DNA of 59,938 nt from Lachnospiraceae bacterium UBA2864 (GCA_002350525.1 DEFA01000001.1:1-59938); one strand, 5' to 3'; positions 6,589 through 15,789 are shown, counted from the stretch's first letter. Notes: generated by a model not told the origin, from the sequence alone. Program-made: numbers and translations.

Positions 6589-7488
6589 ATGAAGAAATTA
6601 GGATATGCATTATACATGCTTGTAGGAGCAGGGCTTGTACTTTCAGGATTTGCAACAACAGAGAAGGGCTTCAAGGAGAACAACAGAACAGAGATGGACA
6701 GAGTAGCTTCTGACTATGAAGAGCTTGGAGATATGGGCTTTAAAGGCTTTTGCCCACTGGACTACAAAGTTGCATTTTCAAATGGAGAGAAGGATGTTGT
6801 TGTAGATTATAATGGTGGGGATTACAAGGTTGCTGAAAGAAATGATGTTTATGAAGGACTGGTGGGAAGCATTTATCAGAATGGTGAGGAATTCGAGGTT
6901 GTAGTTCCTGAGTATGATACCTGGATCACTCTTCAGGCAGGCAGCGGCGAGCAGCTTTCAGCTGTGATCTGGCATGAAAGCTTCCATGCATATCAGAATT
7001 CTTATTGCAGACTTGGTGATAAGGTTGATCAGGAGATGATGAGTGAGACAGAGCTTGCGGAGCAGGTGGATAATGATTCTGAAAAGAAGAGACTTTACAC
7101 GAAAGAGCTTGAAATTCTTTCACGTCTTACAGATGAAGAGAATACTTGTGATGCATCGGAAATTGCATTAGAATATATTAGTGTGGCTGATGAAAGAAAT
7201 CAACTGCTTACAGATGAGGAAAATGCTTCAGAAGCATTTTATGAGATGATGGAAGGCTCTGCATATTATGTGGAAGCACATGCAGTACGCTATGAGAATG
7301 GTGAAGCAGTATATAAAGAAAACTATCTTGATAATGCTTCAGAATATGCAAACGGAAATTCAAAGTACTATCATCATGGAATGCTGGAGTGCATGCTGTT
7401 GGATGAGCTTGATCCGGAGTGGAAGGATTCATATACCTTTGACAGAAGTCTTGATGAAGTAATTGCAGAGTATGTAACAAATAATTAA
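6589..7488 (+). CDS. secreted or anchored HExxH (gluzincin-like) protein
   Basis: This 299-aa protein has an N-terminal hydrophobic segment (about residues 4-22) serving as signal peptide or anchor, with no lipobox Cys. Residues 129-133 read HESFH within VIWHESFHAYQ, a zinc-metallopeptidase HExxH helix. EGSAYYVEAHA (222-232) offers a downstream Glu ligand about 90 residues later, as in gluzincins. I do not recognise a named family. It lies between the ABC exporter genes and a two-component pair and has its own copy of the exporter promoter. It could process or destroy an exported or attacking peptide; that is inference. Ribosome site GAAAGGA (6572-6578). Confidence 0.7.
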   Translation: MKKLGYALYMLVGAGLVLSGFATTEKGFKENNRTEMDRVASDYEELGDMGFKGFCPLDYKVAFSNGEKDVVVDYNGGDYKVAERNDVYEGLVGSIYQNGEEFEVVVPEYDTWITLQAGSGEQLSAVIWHESFHAYQNSYCRLGDKVDQEMMSETELAEQVDNDSEKKRLYTKELEILSRLTDEENTCDASEIALEYISVADERNQLLTDEENASEAFYEMMEGSAYYVEAHAVRYENGEAVYKENYLDNASEYANGNSKYYHHGMLECMLLDELDPEWKDSYTFDRSLDEVIAEYVTNN

Positions 7489-7501
7489 GCGGGAGAACAA
7501 T

Positions 7502-8194
7502 ATGGAATATACAGTATTGGGGGCGGATGATGAGATAGAAATTCTCAATTCCCTGGAATTATTTCTAAATAAAGAAGGAATCAGATTTGTTAAGGCCGAT
7601 AATGGAATATCGGCCTTAGAGCTGTTTAAATCAGAAAATCCTCACATGGTTTTACTGGATGTGATGATGCCGGGACTTGATGGCTTCGCGGTTCTGAAGA
7701 AGATAAGAGAGGTGAGCCATGTCCCTGCTATAATGATCACTGCGAAGAGTGAGGATTATGACAAGATTCTGGGACTCGAGCTGGGAGCGGATGATTATAT
7801 TACAAAGCCGTTTAATCCTATGGAGGTGGTTGCCAGAGTAAAGGCACAGCTCAGAAGAAACTATGATTATCATGAGGAAGTGACCAAAAAGGTTTATAAG
7901 GCTTTTGGCATAGAGCTTGATACAGATGCAAAGTCGGTTACCAGAGATGGAGAGAGTATCGCTCTTACCGGAACAGAGTATAAAATTCTCGAGCTGCTTA
8001 TGCCGAATCCGGGCAGAATCTATACAAAGCAGCAGATATTTGAATATGTCTGGGAGGGAGATTATATAGCAGATGACAGTACCATTATGGTGCATATCAG
8101 CAATCTCAGAAATAAGCTAAAGAGAGACGGCGACGATACTATGATAATCAAAACTGTTAAAGGTCTTGGATACAAATTTGAGAAAGAAAAGTAA
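7502..8194 (+). CDS. OmpR-family response regulator
   Basis: This 230-aa protein has a receiver domain (residues 1-120: ADDE at 8-11, phospho-acceptor Asp53 in LLDVMMPG, ITAKSE, Lys in YITKPFNP) and a winged-helix output domain (about 130-228: LTGTEYKILELL, DSTIMVHISNLRNKL, IKTVKGLGYKFE). It is paired with the kinase 12 bases downstream. It is the obvious candidate to bind the 11-bp direct repeats at 4891 and 6461, giving positive autoregulation of the exporter and HExxH gene. Start at 7502, with GGGAG at 7491. Confidence 0.95.
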   Translation: MEYTVLGADDEIEILNSLELFLNKEGIRFVKADNGISALELFKSENPHMVLLDVMMPGLDGFAVLKKIREVSHVPAIMITAKSEDYDKILGLELGADDYITKPFNPMEVVARVKAQLRRNYDYHEEVTKKVYKAFGIELDTDAKSVTRDGESIALTGTEYKILELLMPNPGRIYTKQQIFEYVWEGDYIADDSTIMVHISNLRNKLKRDGDDTMIIKTVKGLGYKFEKEK

Positions 8195-8206
8195 TGAGAT
8201 AAAACC

Positions 8207-9637
8207 ATGAAAGAAAAAACAAAACACAGACGAAGTATATTTTCCCGTCTCGTAACCAGCTATGTTCTTTTTCTTGCAGGTACGCTGATTCTCTATCTGC
8301 TGGCGACGGTGCTGATCCTGGTTTTCGTTGGTAACGGAAATATGAATAATGTGTCGCCTCAGACGGTGATAAATTCCGATGGAACTATAAATGATATTGA
8401 GGTTCTGAAACGTGTAGGCGGATGGGTCGAGGAACTGGACAGCGACGGAAATGTGATAAACATCGTTGGTGATAAGAAAACTGAAAAGGACAGCTACACT
8501 CTGGAAGAGATGGCAGAACTTCTGGATATGGGATATGTGAATTTCAACGGAAACGGTGTTGTAATAATTCAGCATGATGAGGCAGAAAAGGTTGATTATT
8601 CGGGAATCGTAAGGTGTGTTGGAAATCCTAAAAGAATATTTCTGGTGTGTTATCCGAAGGATATGGTTACATATAAGATTTCTTATATGATCAGTAATTC
8701 CGAAAATAACACCGGCTTGATATTTTTTGGTGTATTTACGGCGCTATTCCTTGCAGAAGTTCTGGGCATCAGCTTTTACCTCAAAAACCATATAGAAAAA
8801 CCACTGAAGTTTCTTATGGATGGTATGGATGAGGTTAGCGAAGGCAAGCGTGATGTTGTATTGGATTATAAGACTGATAAGGAATTTGAGGATATCAGGG
8901 ATAAGTTCAACTGCATGGCGGAAAAGCTGAAGGAGAGTGAAGAGGAGAAGCATAGGATTGAACAGAGCAGAAATCAGATGCTTCTGGAGCTGGCGCACGA
9001 TATAAAGAATCCGGTTGCTTCGATAAAGACCAGTATATGTGCGCTTGAAGAAGGTCTGGTTTCCGAAGATAAGATTCCGGATTATTACAGAACTATTGAA
9101 ATGAAAGCTGAAAGAATCCGCACCCTTACTGAGGATATGAATACAAGTCTTAAAATGGAAAGCGATGACTATAAGCTTAATCTTGAGAAGGCTGATGTAT
9201 GCGAAATAATCAGGAGGATATGCGTGGAGTTCTATGAGGATATCACAGCTACCGGAAAAGAGTTTGATATCGATATTCCGGATGAGTCGATTGAGGCTGA
9301 GGTTGATGTGCAGCTGTTCGGAAGAGTTATCAATAACCTTCTTGCAAATGCGAATAAGTATAACAGTACCGGTAGGAATATCAGCGTAACGGTATATAAG
9401 GACAGCGATATGATCGTGGTTGAGGTGGCCGATGACGGAGAGGCTATCGCAGAGGACTTTGTTCCGAGAATGTTCGAAGCATTTTCGAGGGGCGACTCCA
9501 CCAGAAAGACCGACGGAGGAACCGGACTGGGTCTTGCCATATCCCATAAGATAATCGAGAAGCACGGAGGAACGCTTAAGTACGTTAGAGCAGAGGATAA
9601 GAACTGCTTTTGTATCAGGATATCGGAGAAACAGTAA
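8207..9637 (+). CDS. sensor histidine kinase (HAMP-HisKA-HATPase)
   Basis: This 476-aa kinase has TM1 at about 15-42, an extracellular domain of about 125 residues, TM2 at about 169-192, a HAMP segment (about 192-245), HisKA with phospho-acceptor His264 in LAHDIKNP, and an HATPase domain with NNLLANANKYN, VADDGEAI and GGTGLGLAISHKI. It phosphorylates the regulator at 7502. The extracellular domain is long enough for direct ligand sensing, unlike the short-loop kinases elsewhere in this window. The ligand is unknown; the ABC exporter substrate or a peptide is a reasonable guess. Confidence 0.93.
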   Translation: MKEKTKHRRSIFSRLVTSYVLFLAGTLILYLLATVLILVFVGNGNMNNVSPQTVINSDGTINDIEVLKRVGGWVEELDSDGNVINIVGDKKTEKDSYTLEEMAELLDMGYVNFNGNGVVIIQHDEAEKVDYSGIVRCVGNPKRIFLVCYPKDMVTYKISYMISNSENNTGLIFFGVFTALFLAEVLGISFYLKNHIEKPLKFLMDGMDEVSEGKRDVVLDYKTDKEFEDIRDKFNCMAEKLKESEEEKHRIEQSRNQMLLELAHDIKNPVASIKTSICALEEGLVSEDKIPDYYRTIEMKAERIRTLTEDMNTSLKMESDDYKLNLEKADVCEIIRRICVEFYEDITATGKEFDIDIPDESIEAEVDVQLFGRVINNLLANANKYNSTGRNISVTVYKDSDMIVVEVADDGEAIAEDFVPRMFEAFSRGDSTRKTDGGTGLGLAISHKIIEKHGGTLKYVRAEDKNCFCIRISEKQ

Positions 9638-9663
9638 TTAAGGAGAAAATTAGTACTAACGGA

Positions 9664-10227
9664 ATGTATGAAGAGGTAATAGAGTATGTAAAAGGGCTGT
9701 TTGAGGGGAATTCCGGCGGCCATGACTTTGAACATACGATGAGGGTATATAAAAATGCATTGGAGATAGCGGCTGATCATCAGGATGCGGATACGAAGGT
9801 AGTGGCTCTTGCGGCTCTCCTGCATGATGCGGATGATCACAAGCTGTTCCATACAAAGAATTATGAAAACGCCCGGAGAATACTAGATAAAGTGGGTATC
9901 GCATCCGATACGGCAGATAAGATATGTGAGGTTATAAGCTGTGTATCGTTCAGCAGTAACAAAGATAAAGTGCCTGATACGATAGAAGCGGAAATTGTTC
10001 AGGATGCGGACAGGCTCGATGCCATGGGAGCTATCGGAATAGCGAGAACCTTTGCTTACGGAGGAGAGCACGGACGTAAACTTGAAGACTCAGTTCAGCA
10101 TTTCTATGATAAACTGCTTTTATTAAAAGACAGGCTGAATACGGAAAAGGCAAAGAAAATGGCGGAAAGGAGACATACATTTTTAATTAAATATTTAGAA
10201 GAACTGAAATCCGAAATACAATCGTGA
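9664..10227 (+). CDS. HD-domain phosphohydrolase
   Basis: This 187-aa protein carries the HD signature: GHDFEHTMRVY (first His), LLHDADDHK (His-Asp pair) and a later QDADRLDAMGAIGIARTF (distal Asp), typical of small metal-dependent phosphohydrolases related to YedJ. Substrate unknown. The ribosome site TTAAGGAGA (9639-9647) lies 16 bases upstream of the first in-frame ATG (9664), which is long; an ATT codon sits at a better distance, and a TTG-started form from 9610 would overlap the kinase gene. I prefer the ATG, because homology begins there, but the start is uncertain. Confidence 0.85.
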   Translation: MYEEVIEYVKGLFEGNSGGHDFEHTMRVYKNALEIAADHQDADTKVVALAALLHDADDHKLFHTKNYENARRILDKVGIASDTADKICEVISCVSFSSNKDKVPDTIEAEIVQDADRLDAMGAIGIARTFAYGGEHGRKLEDSVQHFYDKLLLLKDRLNTEKAKKMAERRHTFLIKYLEELKSEIQS

Positions 10228-10289
10228 AGTTTATCAAAAAGGTATAATATTAATACAAAAACTATTTATGAAAGAATAAGGGTGAGGTT

Positions 10290-11063
10290 ATGAATTCAGG
10301 AAATATTTTAACTTTGGCAACTTACAGTATCTGGAACGGTGAAGAGGGAATGCCGAACAGATACGGTCACATGCTGGCGGAGCTCAGTAAGGTTGACGCT
10401 GACATACTCTGTCTTCAGGAAGTAAAAGATTCTGCTATGGCAGATGAGATAGGTGACAGACTCGGAATGGATTATTCTTTTAACAGCAGAGTCGGAGATG
10501 AAGACGGTATAGCTATATTCAGCACCTATCCGATAGTTGAAGAAGAGAACTGGATGGTTGATGCACATGCTCAGTATGTTCAGATCTTATGCTATGAAAA
10601 AACCGTCGGAGTCGTAAACGTTCATCTTCCGTGGGGAAGTGCATTGGAGCGCGAGAGAAGCGTTGTTAATCTTATGAAGAAGCTGGAATCAAAGAATTAT
10701 GATTATCTGTTTTTCATGGGAGATTTCAACTGTGGTGATAATTCGGATGTTATCAGAATGCTTCTCGGAGAATGTACTCTGTACGGAACAGAGGCAAATC
10801 CGCAGTTCTTTGATCTGGCAGCGGGATATGCCCGAATAAGCGGAATCCCTGCAAGGGATACTCTGGATTTCTTCAACAATCCGAGATATAAGAAGAATTC
10901 AATAGAAGTAAGCAGCAGAGCGGACCGTATATTCTTACAGAATACATTTCCGAACGAGCTTCCGGCAGTGCTTATGTGCGATATTTTCGGAACGGAAGTA
11001 TATGAGGAAATCGGACTTGCCGCAAGTGACCATTACGGAGTTTATGCTAAGGTCGGATTTTAA
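10290..11063 (+). CDS. endonuclease/exonuclease/phosphatase-family hydrolase
   Basis: This 257-aa protein has the EEP fold motifs in order: ILTLATYSIWNG, LCLQEVKDSA (metal-binding Glu), FFMGDFNCGDNSD (catalytic Asp-Asn pair), RADRIFL and SDHYGVYAKV (final Asp-His). Members cut DNA, sphingomyelin, inositol phosphates or nucleotides; the substrate here is not evident. There is no signal peptide, so it is cytosolic. A TATAAT at 10243 upstream is a possible -10. The GAGG before the ATG at 10290 fits. The next gene follows 22 bases downstream. Confidence 0.88.
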   Translation: MNSGNILTLATYSIWNGEEGMPNRYGHMLAELSKVDADILCLQEVKDSAMADEIGDRLGMDYSFNSRVGDEDGIAIFSTYPIVEEENWMVDAHAQYVQILCYEKTVGVVNVHLPWGSALERERSVVNLMKKLESKNYDYLFFMGDFNCGDNSDVIRMLLGECTLYGTEANPQFFDLAAGYARISGIPARDTLDFFNNPRYKKNSIEVSSRADRIFLQNTFPNELPAVLMCDIFGTEVYEEIGLAASDHYGVYAKVGF

Positions 11064-11085
11064 TTGGGGGAATTGAGGTAAGGTT

Positions 11086-13443
11086 ATGTCCGAGGAGAAG
11101 ATATTTCATATTGGGGTTATGATCGGAAATGTTCATACCCAGCATCCTATGGAACTCATAAGAGGAATATGTGAAGCGGCAAAAACCGAAAATGTAAATA
11201 TTTCTTTCTTTGTGGGAGCACAGGGAAATGCACTTGATTTTTGGAATGGCGACGAAAACGAGCTTTCCGCATACAATTATCAGTATAATTCACTGTACGA
11301 TTATGCGCTTATAGCGGGACTTGACGCAATCATAATATCCTATGGTACGCTTTGCATCTATCTGGACAGAGATGACAGGGAGGAGTTTGCCGTAAAGTAC
11401 AGAAGTGTGCCGCTGGTCATTCTCGAAGAGTATGACGAAGATTCGTGTGACAGCTTTATAATCAGCGATAATTTCGGAAGCATGTATACGATCATGGAGC
11501 ATATCCTTACGTATCATGGTTATAAGAAAGTAGTATATCTCAGCGGACCTAAGAACAATACGGATTCAAATGAAAGAGAAAGAGCATATCTTGAAGCAAT
11601 GACGGCTCACGGGCTTACTGTAACTTCGGATATGGTTGAATATGGGGATTACTCCTCTGATGTAGATGAACTTGTAGAGAGACTTCTGGATAATAATCCT
11701 GATGCAGAGGCTATAGTCTCGGCCAATGATGAAATGGCTTCTTCTGCATACAGAGTATGCAGAAAAAGAGGACTTATTCCGGGAAGAGATATTGCGATTA
11801 CCGGATATGACGATGTGGAATTCGCACAGCGTATGGATCCTCCGCTTACAACAGCAAATCAGGATGGCCTTGATATGGGATTTAAGGCACTGAAATGTGC
11901 TGTTTCTCTTTGTAAAGATTCCAAGCCGGTTAAGATAAAGCTTCCGGCAAGTTTTATGAGAAGGCGGTCCTGCGGATGTAAGGTACAGCATGATGAAGAG
12001 ATAAATCTTACGGATGTTCTTGAAATGATAAGCTCCGGGGATGATGAAGAACTTATAGAGAAAGCTGTTTCCATAGCGGCATCTGACTCATATCAGAGTA
12101 TTGCCATGAAGAAAACCCGTAAAAGAGGAGAAGAGTATTTCAGATGTCTGATCCGTTCGATGGTTGATATGACCGGAACAAAGGAACTTCTCTCTGATAA
12201 AAAGTCATCTGATTATGCATTTACAGAGATACAGAAGCTTTGCATGAAAGACGGAAAGAAGAAACTGGACTTTTCGGGATTTCAGAGAACATTTCATCAG
12301 ATAATAAGATTCTTTATGGAAAAGGCAACCGATGCGGCTGTATTAAGAAAACTCGGCCTTATACAGGAAGTAACGGACAACTATATCACTTCTTACATTA
12401 TGAGAAGTGATGAAAATAACATGATGATGCTTATGAATAAGAGCTGGGCTGCTCCGGCATCCATAAGATATATGATAGAAAAGGTAGATGATGAAGATGC
12501 ATTTAACCGCCTTGCTATAGAAACAGCTATAGATCAGGGAGCTAAAAGCACTTATCTGTATCTGCTGCCTGAGCCGCTTCATTGCGACAGAAAGGGACAG
12601 TTCCTGTGTCCTGAAGAACTTGAACTTGCTGCGGAATATGTGGATGATGTGAAGATATATGCTAAAGATGATCGGCCCGTGATTACGAGGAAGGATGGCT
12701 TTGCTGCTTACTATCCGGCGTCTTCAAAGCATATATATGTTGCATTTCTTCTTTTCGCAAAAACTTATCAGTATGGGATCATGCTTTGCGAGGCAGATGC
12801 GGAATCACTGGGACTTTTGTACGGTGTGGCGCTTCAGATCAGTACAGCCAAGGCTTATATGCAGATAAGCCGTCAGGAAGATGAAGCAAAACGAAGATTA
12901 TATGAAACGCTTAAGGAACTTAAAGAGAAGAATGACGTTCTGAACTTTATATCGCTGACCGATTCACTTACAGGACTATATAACAGACGAGGATTTATAG
13001 AACGTGCACTTCTGGAAGTAAACAATCATATCGGTGCACGGGCGGCTATATTCTTCTCGGATCTGGATCATCTTAAACAGATAAATGATGAATATGGTCA
13101 TGCAGACGGGGATTTTGCCCTTGAGAATGCCGGAAGGATTCTGAAGGAAACCTTTGACAGTTCGGGAAACGAGGGTGTAGTCTGCGGTCGTATCGGAGGA
13201 GACGAGTATGTTACCTTTATGATATGCGATGATGATTCCGATACCGAAGAGGTATTAAGAGAGCTAAAGGAACGCTGCCGTGAGTTTAATGAAATATCAG
13301 ATAAACCTTACTATGTGGAATTCTCTACAGGCTGTATAACCTTTATATGCAGTGAGGATTACTCCATAGCCGAACTTATAGGCCAGGCAGACAAATGTCT
13401 CTATGAGGCAAAAAGGACCAGAAGACAGAATGTAAAGAAATAA
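11086..13443 (+). CDS. periplasmic-binding-like (LacI-type) sensor fused to GGDEF
   Basis: This 785-aa protein begins directly with a LacI/RbsB-like receptor fold (about 6-300: IGVMIGNVHTQHPMELIRGI, AIVSANDEMASSAYRVCRKRG, ITGYDDVEFAQRMDPPLTT, SCGCK) but has no helix-turn-helix and no signal peptide, so it would bind a small ligand in the cytosol. A middle region of about 300 residues leads through a coiled coil (about 600-625) to a GGDEF domain (about 625-780: LTDSLTGLYNRRGF, FSDLDHLKQIND, GRIGGDEYVTF). GGDEY in the active site is acceptable for diguanylate cyclase activity. Paralogues lie at 18459 and 36396. Confidence 0.9.
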   Translation: MSEEKIFHIGVMIGNVHTQHPMELIRGICEAAKTENVNISFFVGAQGNALDFWNGDENELSAYNYQYNSLYDYALIAGLDAIIISYGTLCIYLDRDDREEFAVKYRSVPLVILEEYDEDSCDSFIISDNFGSMYTIMEHILTYHGYKKVVYLSGPKNNTDSNERERAYLEAMTAHGLTVTSDMVEYGDYSSDVDELVERLLDNNPDAEAIVSANDEMASSAYRVCRKRGLIPGRDIAITGYDDVEFAQRMDPPLTTANQDGLDMGFKALKCAVSLCKDSKPVKIKLPASFMRRRSCGCKVQHDEEINLTDVLEMISSGDDEELIEKAVSIAASDSYQSIAMKKTRKRGEEYFRCLIRSMVDMTGTKELLSDKKSSDYAFTEIQKLCMKDGKKKLDFSGFQRTFHQIIRFFMEKATDAAVLRKLGLIQEVTDNYITSYIMRSDENNMMMLMNKSWAAPASIRYMIEKVDDEDAFNRLAIETAIDQGAKSTYLYLLPEPLHCDRKGQFLCPEELELAAEYVDDVKIYAKDDRPVITRKDGFAAYYPASSKHIYVAFLLFAKTYQYGIMLCEADAESLGLLYGVALQISTAKAYMQISRQEDEAKRRLYETLKELKEKNDVLNFISLTDSLTGLYNRRGFIERALLEVNNHIGARAAIFFSDLDHLKQINDEYGHADGDFALENAGRILKETFDSSGNEGVVCGRIGGDEYVTFMICDDDSDTEEVLRELKERCREFNEISDKPYYVEFSTGCITFICSEDYSIAELIGQADKCLYEAKRTRRQNVKK

Positions 13444-13445
13444 CC

Positions 13446-13515
13446 GACATACAAGCCGAAAGGCATTATGAGCAGCGGTATGAAAGGCAATATGATAGGC
13501 GATATAAGAGGCAGA
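13446..13515 (+). repeat. short degenerate tandem repeats before maf
   Basis: About five imperfect units of the form AGGC-AT-TATGA (for example AAGGCATTATGA, AAGGCAATATGAT, AGGCGATATAAG, AGGCAGATATGAAG) of 12-14 bp fill the space between the sensor-GGDEF stop and the maf start. The last unit supplies the maf ribosome site and start codon. Confidence 0.45.
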
Positions 13516-13516
13516 T

Positions 13517-14167
13517 ATGAAGCAGAATGTTAAGATAATACTTGCATCGGGTTCTCCGAGAAGACGGGAACTACTTACTCAGGCTGGACTTGAGTTTACG
13601 GTATTCGTTACCGATGCGGATGAGTCGATAGATATAACGGACCCGACAGAGGTTGTAACGGAGCTTTCGAGGAGAAAGGCTGAGGCTGCCGCACAGGAAT
13701 ATATAAAGCAGCATGAATCGGAAGAGACTGACGGAACGGTAAGGGACCAAGAGGTACATAACGAAGAAATCCTTATAGTATCCGCAGATACGGTTGTTGC
13801 ACTCGAAGGAAAAGTTATCGGTAAGCCGAAGGATGAGAAGGATGCACTGGATATCCTGATGAGCCTTTCAGGTAAAACCCATGATGTATATACGGGCGTA
13901 AGCTGTATATATCTTTCCGGAGATATAAGAGAGAATGTCATAAACTTCGCCGAGAGAACGGGTGTCAGCATGTATGCCTTTGACAAAGCGGAAGCTCTGG
14001 ACTATATAAGCACAGGGGAACCGATGGATAAGGCCGGGGCCTATGGGATACAGGGAATAGGTGCCCGACTCGTCGAGAAGATAGACGGGGACTATAATAA
14101 TGTGGTAGGATTTCCACTTGCTGCATTTCTGAGAAGCTGCCTGGGAAGATATATATGTTTTGAGTGA
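13517..14167 (+). CDS. maf: Maf-family nucleotide pyrophosphatase
   Basis: This 216-aa protein has the Maf hallmarks ILASGSPRRRELL at the start, VSADTVVALEGKVIGKPKD in the middle, and EPMDKAGAYGIQGIGA near the end. Maf proteins hydrolyse non-canonical or modified nucleoside triphosphates to monophosphates and are linked to septum control. It is somewhat longer than the usual 190 aa because of an acidic insert at about residues 72-92 (ESEETDGTVRDQEVHNEE). Ribosome site AGAGG (13507-13511). Confidence 0.93.
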   Translation: MKQNVKIILASGSPRRRELLTQAGLEFTVFVTDADESIDITDPTEVVTELSRRKAEAAAQEYIKQHESEETDGTVRDQEVHNEEILIVSADTVVALEGKVIGKPKDEKDALDILMSLSGKTHDVYTGVSCIYLSGDIRENVINFAERTGVSMYAFDKAEALDYISTGEPMDKAGAYGIQGIGARLVEKIDGDYNNVVGFPLAAFLRSCLGRYICFE

Positions 14168-14199
14168 TGAAAAATACTATATAAGTATTGAATGCTGAC

Positions 14200-14238
14200 A
14201 ATAATTCCGTGATCATAAGAAATGGTCACGGAATTATT
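14200..14238. terminator. hairpin terminator after maf
   Basis: AATAATTCCGTGATCA (14200-14215) pairs with TGGTCACGGAATTATT (14223-14238). The outer A/T pairs give short U-rich ends in both directions. It lies just upstream of the tetR promoter. Confidence 0.7.
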
Positions 14239-14241
14239 TAT

Positions 14242-14270
14242 TTGACAAAACTAATGGGTGTTAGTATAAT
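14242..14270 (+). promoter_or_regulatory. consensus promoter with TetR-like operator
   Basis: TTGACA (14242-14247), a 17-bp spacer and TATAAT (14265-14270) form a perfect sigma-A promoter. The spacer and -10 contain the palindrome ACTAA-N6-TTAGT (14250-14265), well placed for repression by the TetR protein encoded 120 bases downstream. Confidence 0.85.
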
Positions 14271-14386
14271 TACAAACAATCGTAAGTGATGATGCGAATA
14301 TATGTAAAAGAGCATATGCGTAAAATGATCACGAGTAGACAAAGATATAAGTGATAAGTATCAATACAAAAGGAGTTATATGAAAG

Positions 14387-15013
14387 ATGAGCAGGAAAGA
14401 GGATATCATATATGCAACGCTTGAGCTTGCGGCAGAAAAAGGCATGAAAGGCGTATCAATGTCACAGATTGCCGATAAGGTCGGGATAAAGGCACCTTCA
14501 CTGTATAACCATTTTAAGTCAAAGGAAGAGATAATACATGAGATGTACAGGTTCTTAAGAGAAAGGGCTCAGGCAGGCAGCAGTCAGTCACCGGTCGACT
14601 ATGCAAAACTGTTTGAAGATAAGAATGTGGAAGAAATCCTTACGGAATCGGTTGCATCGTATATGGGTTTTGTTTCTGATAAGTATATGATGCAGTTCTT
14701 TAAGGTTCTGTATTCCGAAAGAGCTACTAATCCCGCAGCGGCAGCAATCATGGTGGAGGAGACCGAACGCATGATTCAGTCAACGAGAAATATGTTCTAT
14801 GCCATGGTTGTTCACGGCAAGGTTAAGAATAAAGATATTGATACTGCTGCCATGACATATTCTCTTACTATGCATTCGCTTATAGATTACAGACTTGATA
14901 TGATGACCGCCGGTAAGACGGATTCCTTCGGAGAGGAAGGAAGTCCGGTTCCGAAGAATATATCGGATTTTATCAGGTGGTTCAGTGATAGGATAGGAGA
15001 AAAAGATGAATAG
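14387..15013 (+). CDS. TetR-family regulator
   Basis: This 208-aa protein has an N-terminal TetR helix-turn-helix (residues 5-50: IIYATLELAAEKGMKGVSMSQIADKVGIKAPSLYNHFKSKEEI) and an all-helical ligand domain (55-208). It likely binds the ACTAA-N6-TTAGT palindrome in its own promoter. The last 8 bases overlap the start of the DUF998 gene, so the two are co-transcribed and translationally coupled, and the membrane protein is probably the regulated function. Ribosome site AAAGGAG (14369-14375) lies 11 bases before the ATG. Confidence 0.92.
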   Translation: MSRKEDIIYATLELAAEKGMKGVSMSQIADKVGIKAPSLYNHFKSKEEIIHEMYRFLRERAQAGSSQSPVDYAKLFEDKNVEEILTESVASYMGFVSDKYMMQFFKVLYSERATNPAAAAIMVEETERMIQSTRNMFYAMVVHGKVKNKDIDTAAMTYSLTMHSLIDYRLDMMTAGKTDSFGEEGSPVPKNISDFIRWFSDRIGEKDE

Positions 15014-15653
15014 AAAATTGATCAATTGGATAGGACTTACAGGTTTAATAGCATTTATATCTTACTCGGCGGCAATCTGTTTCGCGCCGCTTGCATTTCC
15101 GGGATATAACTGGATGGAGCAGGCGGCAAGCGACCTGTCGGCGGAAGCAGCACCCTCAAGGATGCTCTGGGATCAGCTCTCGGCTTTCTATGGCGCGGGA
15201 AGTGTAGTATGTGCCACATGTGTGGCAATTTACGTATCGGATAAGAAAATCTCAATCCGGTTGTTTCGTGTGGGCATATATCTTTTCACTGTGATGAACT
15301 GGATATCAAAGGTCGGATATTCGATGTTTCCGCTTTCGGATTCGGGAAAGGATATTGCCGGATTTCAGGAAATCATGCACATGGTTGTAACTGCTTTGGT
15401 AGTTATGCTTTCGATTGTAAGTCTGGTATGCCTCATAGTTGCAGGCTGTAAGAGAAAAGAAGTAAGAGGTGTGGGAATCTGGGCTGCCATAGCGCTTGCT
15501 ATGATGTTCATGGGTCCTATAGGAATGGGAATTGCCCCGCCGCAGTACTTCGGAATCTTTGAAAGATTCAGTACCTTCTCGGCAGTGGGTTATAATGCAG
15601 TTCTCGGCATATATCTGTTTAATAAGTTTGGAATCAGGGAATCGGAGGACTGA
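15006..15653 (+). CDS. DUF998-family membrane protein
   Basis: This 215-aa protein has about six transmembrane helices (roughly 8-30, 58-75, 85-103, 120-145, 155-175, 188-207). The first loop reads AAICFAPLAFPGYNWMEQAASDLSAEAAPS, characteristic of DUF998, a family of integral membrane proteins of unknown biochemical role often paired with TetR regulators. GGATAGGAGA in the end of tetR is the ribosome site. It could take part in lipid or drug handling, but nothing in the sequence settles this. Confidence 0.85.
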   Translation: MNRKLINWIGLTGLIAFISYSAAICFAPLAFPGYNWMEQAASDLSAEAAPSRMLWDQLSAFYGAGSVVCATCVAIYVSDKKISIRLFRVGIYLFTVMNWISKVGYSMFPLSDSGKDIAGFQEIMHMVVTALVVMLSIVSLVCLIVAGCKRKEVRGVGIWAAIALAMMFMGPIGMGIAPPQYFGIFERFSTFSAVGYNAVLGIYLFNKFGIRESED

Positions 15654-15658
15654 TCGAT

Positions 15659-15688
15659 ACCGTTCATATTTTCAAAATGACCGTTCAT
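15659..15688 (+). promoter_or_regulatory. LytTR-type operator: two 9-bp direct repeats, 12-bp spacing
   Basis: ACCGTTCAT occurs at 15659-15667 and again at 15680-15688, identical, with exactly 12 bp between, i.e. 21 bp start to start or two helical turns. This is the layout bound by LytTR regulators such as AgrA, ComE and HdrR. A -10-like TATTAT lies at 15722-15727 without a -35, consistent with activator dependence. Target: the ABC operon at 15790; likely binder: the LytTR protein at 17393. Confidence 0.75.
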
Positions 15689-15789
15689 GTCACATCTATA
15701 TCAATAACAGATAATTAATAGTATTATCCATTCAAACGTGACAAGAAGTTTAAATTCGTAGTAAAAAGCGTGAAAGGTCAGGTGGAAAT

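Noticed and set aside
9610..9663. TTG-started extension or ATT start of the HD-domain gene
   Set aside because: The TTG form overlaps the kinase end and has no ribosome site. The ATT is at good distance from AAGGAG, but such starts are rare, so the ATG at 9664 is used with a note.
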